A stretch of DNA of 34,258 nt, from NCBI RefSeq assembly GCF_905397435.1, contig NZ_CAJPVI010000074.1:1-34258 (forward strand), written 5' to 3'. The DNA is from Cupriavidus numazuensis (GTDB lineage: Bacteria; Pseudomonadota; Gammaproteobacteria; Burkholderiales; Burkholderiaceae). The notes beneath the pieces were generated by a model. That model did no database searches and had not been told where the DNA came from. It worked only from the letters and a program-made list of their open reading frames with translations. The translations under genes and the position numbers were made by a program. Of this stretch, positions 31,298 to 34,258 are shown piece after piece. Within the stretch, counting starts at the first letter, position 1, and each line of letters starts with the position of its first letter.

Positions 31298-31777
31298 ATG
31301 AAGAAAGCCATCAAGCTGGAACTGCGCGAGGCGCGCCACATGGTTGCCGCGGCCATTCGCCGCTCCGAGGAAATCGGTGTGCTCGAGTCGATCTGCGTGG
31401 TCGACGAGGGCGGATATCCGCTCGTGCTGGAGCGCATGGACGGCGCGCGTATCACCGGGCCGCAGATTGCGTGGAACAAGGCATTCACGGCCGCCGGCCA
31501 CAAGCGCTCGACGCATCTGTTCACCACGCCGCCGAACGGGCCGGCGCTGCCGGGCAACGAGGCGTTCGGCATCCAGTGGAGCTTCGAGGGCAAGTTCGCC
31601 GCGTTCGTGGGCGGCTTCCCGATCGTCGTGAATGACGAGGTGATCGGCGGCATCGGCCTGTCCGGCGGCAACGGCGAGCAGGACACGCAGGCCGGCGTGG
31701 CGGCGCTGCAGGCGCTGGCCGAACTGCTCGTGCCGCAGGACCTGAAGGTGCTGGTGCAGGCCGATATCAAGAAGTAA
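31298..31777 (+). CDS. GlcG/HbpS family protein (DUF336)
   Basis: A 159-residue protein of the GlcG/HbpS family: LREARHMVAAAIRRSEEIG, SICVVDEGGYPLVLERMDGA, and the glycine-rich core GGFPIVVNDEVIGGIGLSGG. The family has been linked to heme or cobalamin-type ligand binding and, in some operons, to glycolate or diol use, but its general function is poorly defined. AAGGAG precedes the ATG. It sits between the aldehyde dehydrogenase and the reductase in the oxygenase operon, so an accessory or protective role for that pathway is likely. Confidence 0.85.
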   Translation: MKKAIKLELREARHMVAAAIRRSEEIGVLESICVVDEGGYPLVLERMDGARITGPQIAWNKAFTAAGHKRSTHLFTTPPNGPALPGNEAFGIQWSFEGKFAAFVGGFPIVVNDEVIGGIGLSGGNGEQDTQAGVAALQALAELLVPQDLKVLVQADIKK

Positions 31778-31803
31778 CGCAGTCATCCTTGCGCGGAGGT
31801 TCC

Positions 31804-32802
31804 ATGTCGTACCGCATCCAGATCGCCGAGACGCAGCAGGTCTTTTTTGTCGAACGCGGCGAGACGCTGCTGCAGGCCGCCGGGCGTGCGGATATCTCGC
31901 TGCCGCATGACTGTCAGCTCGGCGGCTGTGGCACTTGCCGCATCCGGCTGCTGGACGGGCAGGTGCGGTATGACGAGGAACCGTTCGGCCTTGCGCCGGA
32001 CGAGGCCGCCGCAGGCTATGCGCTGGCCTGTCAGGCGCAACCGCTGGCCGACCTGGTCATCAGCACCGCGCGCGACGATGAAGCGTGCGCCGAGCCGGCG
32101 CGCCATCAGGCCATTGTGCGCGGCGTGCGCCCGTTGTCTTCGGACGTACTGCATGTCGAGCTTGAGGTGCCCGATGCCGGTACGCTTGCGTATCGCCCGG
32201 GCCAGTACCTGAAGCTCGTGACGGGTGACGGCCTCGCGCGCAGCTTTTCGATGGCGTCGGTGCCAAGCGAAGGGCGGGTCGACCTGCATGTGCGGCGCAT
32301 CCCGGGCGGCGCTTTTACCGACGGCATCCTGCCGCGGCTGAAGGCCGGTGACGCGGTCGATGTCGAGCTGCCGCTCGGCACCTTTTTCTATCGGGCGAAA
32401 GACTATCGGCCATTGCTGATGGTGGCCACCGGCACGGGGCTGGCGCCGATCAAGGCGATCCTCGAATCGCTGATGGACGATCCCGATTGTCCGCCCGTGT
32501 CGCTCTACTGGGGCATGCGCCAGCCTGAAGATCTCTACCTGCACGCGGACATCCCTGCATGGGGCGACCGGCTCTATGACTTCCAGTACGTGCCGGTGCT
32601 GTCGCGCGCCGGCGATGACTGGCAGGGCCGGCGTGGCTACGTGCACGACGCGGCGCTGGCCGACCTGGGCGATCTCAGCGAGCACGCCATCTACCTGTGC
32701 GGGTCGCCGAACATGATCCGTGACGCTCGCGCCGCATTCATTGCGCAGGGGGCGAGTCCCGACCATCTCTACTCGGACAGTTTCACGTTCCAGCGCGATT
32801 GA
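31804..32802 (+). CDS. NAD(P)H:ferredoxin-type oxidoreductase with N-terminal [2Fe-2S] domain
   Basis: A 332-residue three-domain reductase of the BenC/phenol-hydroxylase-reductase type. An N-terminal plant-type ferredoxin domain has Cys37, Cys42, Cys45 and Cys76 (DCQLGGCGTC...LACQ). An FAD domain with RSFSMAS and an NAD domain with GTGLAPIKA, YWGMR and a terminal LCGSPNM follow. It passes electrons from NAD(P)H through FAD and Fe-S to an oxygenase or a separate ferredoxin. GGAGG before the ATG at 31804 decides the start. Located in the diiron-oxygenase operon, it is the probable electron donor of that enzyme, directly or through the two small ferredoxins of the opposite arm. Confidence 0.93.
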   Translation: MSYRIQIAETQQVFFVERGETLLQAAGRADISLPHDCQLGGCGTCRIRLLDGQVRYDEEPFGLAPDEAAAGYALACQAQPLADLVISTARDDEACAEPARHQAIVRGVRPLSSDVLHVELEVPDAGTLAYRPGQYLKLVTGDGLARSFSMASVPSEGRVDLHVRRIPGGAFTDGILPRLKAGDAVDVELPLGTFFYRAKDYRPLLMVATGTGLAPIKAILESLMDDPDCPPVSLYWGMRQPEDLYLHADIPAWGDRLYDFQYVPVLSRAGDDWQGRRGYVHDAALADLGDLSEHAIYLCGSPNMIRDARAAFIAQGASPDHLYSDSFTFQRD

Positions 32803-32814
32803 TAAGACATGGCG

Positions 32815-32839
32815 GTATACAGCAGGAGGCGTGGTATAC
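32815..32839 (+). promoter_or_regulatory. Two GTATAC sites in front of the GntR gene
   Basis: GTATAC occurs at 32815-32820 and again at 32834-32839, 19 bases apart (about two helical turns), just before the GntR start. The match to the sites at 27657, 27840 and 28976 points to autoregulation. A TTGATA at 32799 may be a -35 element; no -10 at standard spacing is convincing. Confidence 0.65.
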
Positions 32840-32878
32840 AATGACGGCCAGTCCGTCCGCCTTCGCTCCCGCGCATCC

Positions 32879-33604
32879 ATGGCCCTCTCTTCGTCCACTG
32901 CCCCGACTGCTCCGACTGCCGAGCCTCTCAGCCTCGGTGCCAGCCATTCGCCGCTGTTCGCCCTTGTCACCGACAAGCTGCGCGAGGGCATCCTGAACGG
33001 CAGGTTCGCGCCGGGCGAACGGCTGGTGGAAAACAAGCTGTCGACCGAACTCGGGGTGTCGCGTATTCCGGTGCGCGAGGCGCTGCGAGCGCTGGCCAGC
33101 GAAGGCCTGGTACTGATCGAGCCGCGCCGCGGCGCATCGGTGGCGAGCCTGTCGCCGGTGATCGCGCGCGAGATGGTCGAGGTACGTGCCACGCTGGAAG
33201 GTCTCAACGCCAAGCTGGCTGCGCAGCGCCGCGACCCGGCGCTGGTTGCCGAACTGGAAACCGTGCTGCGGCAGGGCATGGACGCCGCTGCGCAGGGCCG
33301 CGCGGATGAACTGCTTTCGCTGAATTCCCGTTTCCACGAGGTGCTGGGTACGATCGCCGCCAACAGCGTGCTGCAGGAAATGATGCGCTCGCTGCGCGAG
33401 CGCACCGCCGTGCTGTTCGGGCCTGCCAACGTGGTCCGTGCACGGCAGAACTGGGACGAGCATGCGCAGATCCTGCAGGCGGTGATTGCGGGGGATGCTG
33501 ATCTTGCTGCCTTGCTGGCGGCGCGGCATGTTTATAGTGCTGCCAAGGCGGCGGATTTGCCGGTTGAAGGGCAGGGTGGTGGGGGGCAGGTGCAGGTGGC
33601 TTGA
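32879..33604 (+). CDS. GntR family (FadR/FCD subfamily) transcriptional regulator
   Basis: A 241-residue GntR-type regulator. The winged helix is at about residues 25-90 (KLREGILNGRFAPGERLVENKL, GVSRIPVREALRALASEGLV, EPRRGASVA), followed by an all-helical FCD ligand domain. Three histidines at the positions that bind metal in this fold can be seen (FHEVLG, DEHAQIL, ARHVYSA), so the effector may be a carboxylate bound through a metal. It is the last gene of the cluster and is preceded by two GTATAC sites, so it probably represses itself, both operon arms and the OCD gene. An in-frame GTG at 32831 lies inside an operator with its Shine-Dalgarno too close, so I use the ATG at 32879, which lacks a clear one. 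Confidence 0.9.
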   Translation: MALSSSTAPTAPTAEPLSLGASHSPLFALVTDKLREGILNGRFAPGERLVENKLSTELGVSRIPVREALRALASEGLVLIEPRRGASVASLSPVIAREMVEVRATLEGLNAKLAAQRRDPALVAELETVLRQGMDAAAQGRADELLSLNSRFHEVLGTIAANSVLQEMMRSLRERTAVLFGPANVVRARQNWDEHAQILQAVIAGDADLAALLAARHVYSAAKAADLPVEGQGGGGQVQVA

Positions 33605-33646
33605 AGGGTTTGTCTGAGGGTTTGGGTTCTTCGCTGAATTGCGGGT

Positions 33647-33689
33647 GTCGTGCTTGGCGGGCGCTGCTGTTTTGCCGGCGTAGCCGGCG
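33647..33689 (+). repeat. Isolated partial left end of the long repeat
   Basis: GTCGTGCTTGGC, GGCGCTGCTG and the GCCGGC-GTA-GCCGGC hairpin of the repeat's left end occur here once, then again from 33711. This is a short duplication or remnant of the left tip. The 33605-33646 stretch before it shows nothing else. Confidence 0.65.
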
Positions 33690-33710
33690 GGTTCTGGTTG
33701 AGACCGAGGT

Positions 33711-34258
33711 ATCGCTCTTGGCATGCGCCGCTGTTTCGCCGGCGTAGCCGGCGAGTCACTTTTTGTCCGAGCGACAAAAAGTAACCAAAAAGCGCGTCGT
33801 TGCCGCTGGCCATCAATTCCACGGCGGCAGTCGTTCAAACGGCTTTGGACGCCTGCGATGGTGGTCAGTGGTTCGAACCTGCTACGCCATGTGAGTCAGA
33901 ACCTGTGCCTCGCGCGGCACGGCTTTTGGACGATCCCCAAGACGGACTCGGGTACAGCGTTTCAATAGCGGCAGCGGTGGGACGCCTTCGGCTGCGCTGC
34001 GCGCACGTCGCAGTCTGGGTGCGATCTCATCAACGTCGCTGACGCTCGAGGGCTGTATTTCTTCTCCCTCTCTCTACTTCGCGCATGCAATACGCGGGCC
34101 TCGTTACCGAGGCGTGGTTTGCCCTGGCCCTGCGTGCCCAGACTAGAGCTCTGCGCGCAGCGCAGCCGAAGGCGATCACACGATATCGCTCGCAGCAGGG
34201 GCCACGAACGCTTGCAGGGCTCGTTCAATCAGCGCTGTATTCCCACTCACGGTGGTGC
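33711..34258. repeat. 0.7-kb non-coding repeat, copy 2 (cut by window end)
   Basis: Collinear with 18754 to about 19278. It has the same left tip, the ACTTTTTGTC/GACAAAAAGT hairpin (33758-33782), long shared blocks such as CCATCAATTCCACGGCGGCA and TGTGAGTCAGAACCTGTGCC, and an internal stem. Here 33983-34005 pairs with 34152-34174 over all 23 bases. Copy 1 differs at a paired position by A-T (19041/19179) where copy 2 has G-C (33999/34158). The right terminal repeat would lie beyond the window. No gene is visible in it. Confidence 0.8.

Noticed and set aside
32831..33604. GTG start at 32831 for the GntR protein
   Set aside because: The AGGAGG is almost adjacent to that GTG and the codon lies in a GTATAC operator; the ATG at 32879 fits better, though its own ribosome site is weak.

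Overview
The window looks like chromosomal DNA of a beta-proteobacterium of the order Burkholderiales, most plausibly Cupriavidus or a close relative. The reasons are strong GC bias in codon third positions, two Bug-type (TctC) periplasmic binding proteins, long open but meaningless frames opposite nearly every gene, and a metabolic repertoire of CoA-thioester catabolism, ferredoxin-fed oxygenases and many local regulators. The genus is an inference from gene style, not from a marker gene. I saw no rRNA, tRNA, CRISPR array, transposase or phage gene.

Layout. (1) 90-6172, minus strand: a seven-gene operon (DUF35 protein, thiolase, SDR, enoyl-CoA hydratase, Bug protein, family III CoA-transferase, nitroreductase) that reads as beta-oxidation-like breakdown of an unidentified carboxylic acid. 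A perfect dyad with LysR-box geometry lies upstream. (2) 6950-11721: a compact module made of a Bug protein, a PhnN/AMP-phosphorylase-type fusion enzyme, a MarR regulator and a NadC. The fusion-enzyme promoter and the nadC promoter are near-copies of one another, each bracketed by the same 13-bp near-palindrome. The predicted chemistry (nucleotide to ribose 1,5-bisphosphate to PRPP) supplies the co-substrate of NadC. (3) 11735-14881: a LysR regulator and an EF-G-like GTPase. (4) 15067-21160: an FAD amine oxidase with an NTF2-like partner, a MocR regulator and an amino-acid permease, interrupted by a 0.7-kb non-coding repeat with inverted ends. (5) 21277-24892: IclR, CobS and CobT in one operon, with no cobN in the window. 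(6) 24913-33604: two divergent arms encoding a CADD/PqqC-like diiron oxygenase, two plant-type ferredoxins, a small unknown protein, an NADH:ferredoxin-type reductase, an aldehyde dehydrogenase, an ornithine-cyclodeaminase-family enzyme, a GlcG-like protein, a permease and a GntR regulator. GTATAC-centred sites lie in the promoters of both arms and of the regulator. (7) 33647-34258: a second copy of the non-coding repeat, cut by the window edge.

The two most promising systems are the putative NAD/PRPP module (2) and the diiron-oxygenase catabolic system (6). In both, the regulator, operators and enzymes can be read from the sequence, but the substrate cannot. The long repeat is the main structure that no gene explains: its two copies share an internal 23-bp stem that shows a compensatory base-pair change.
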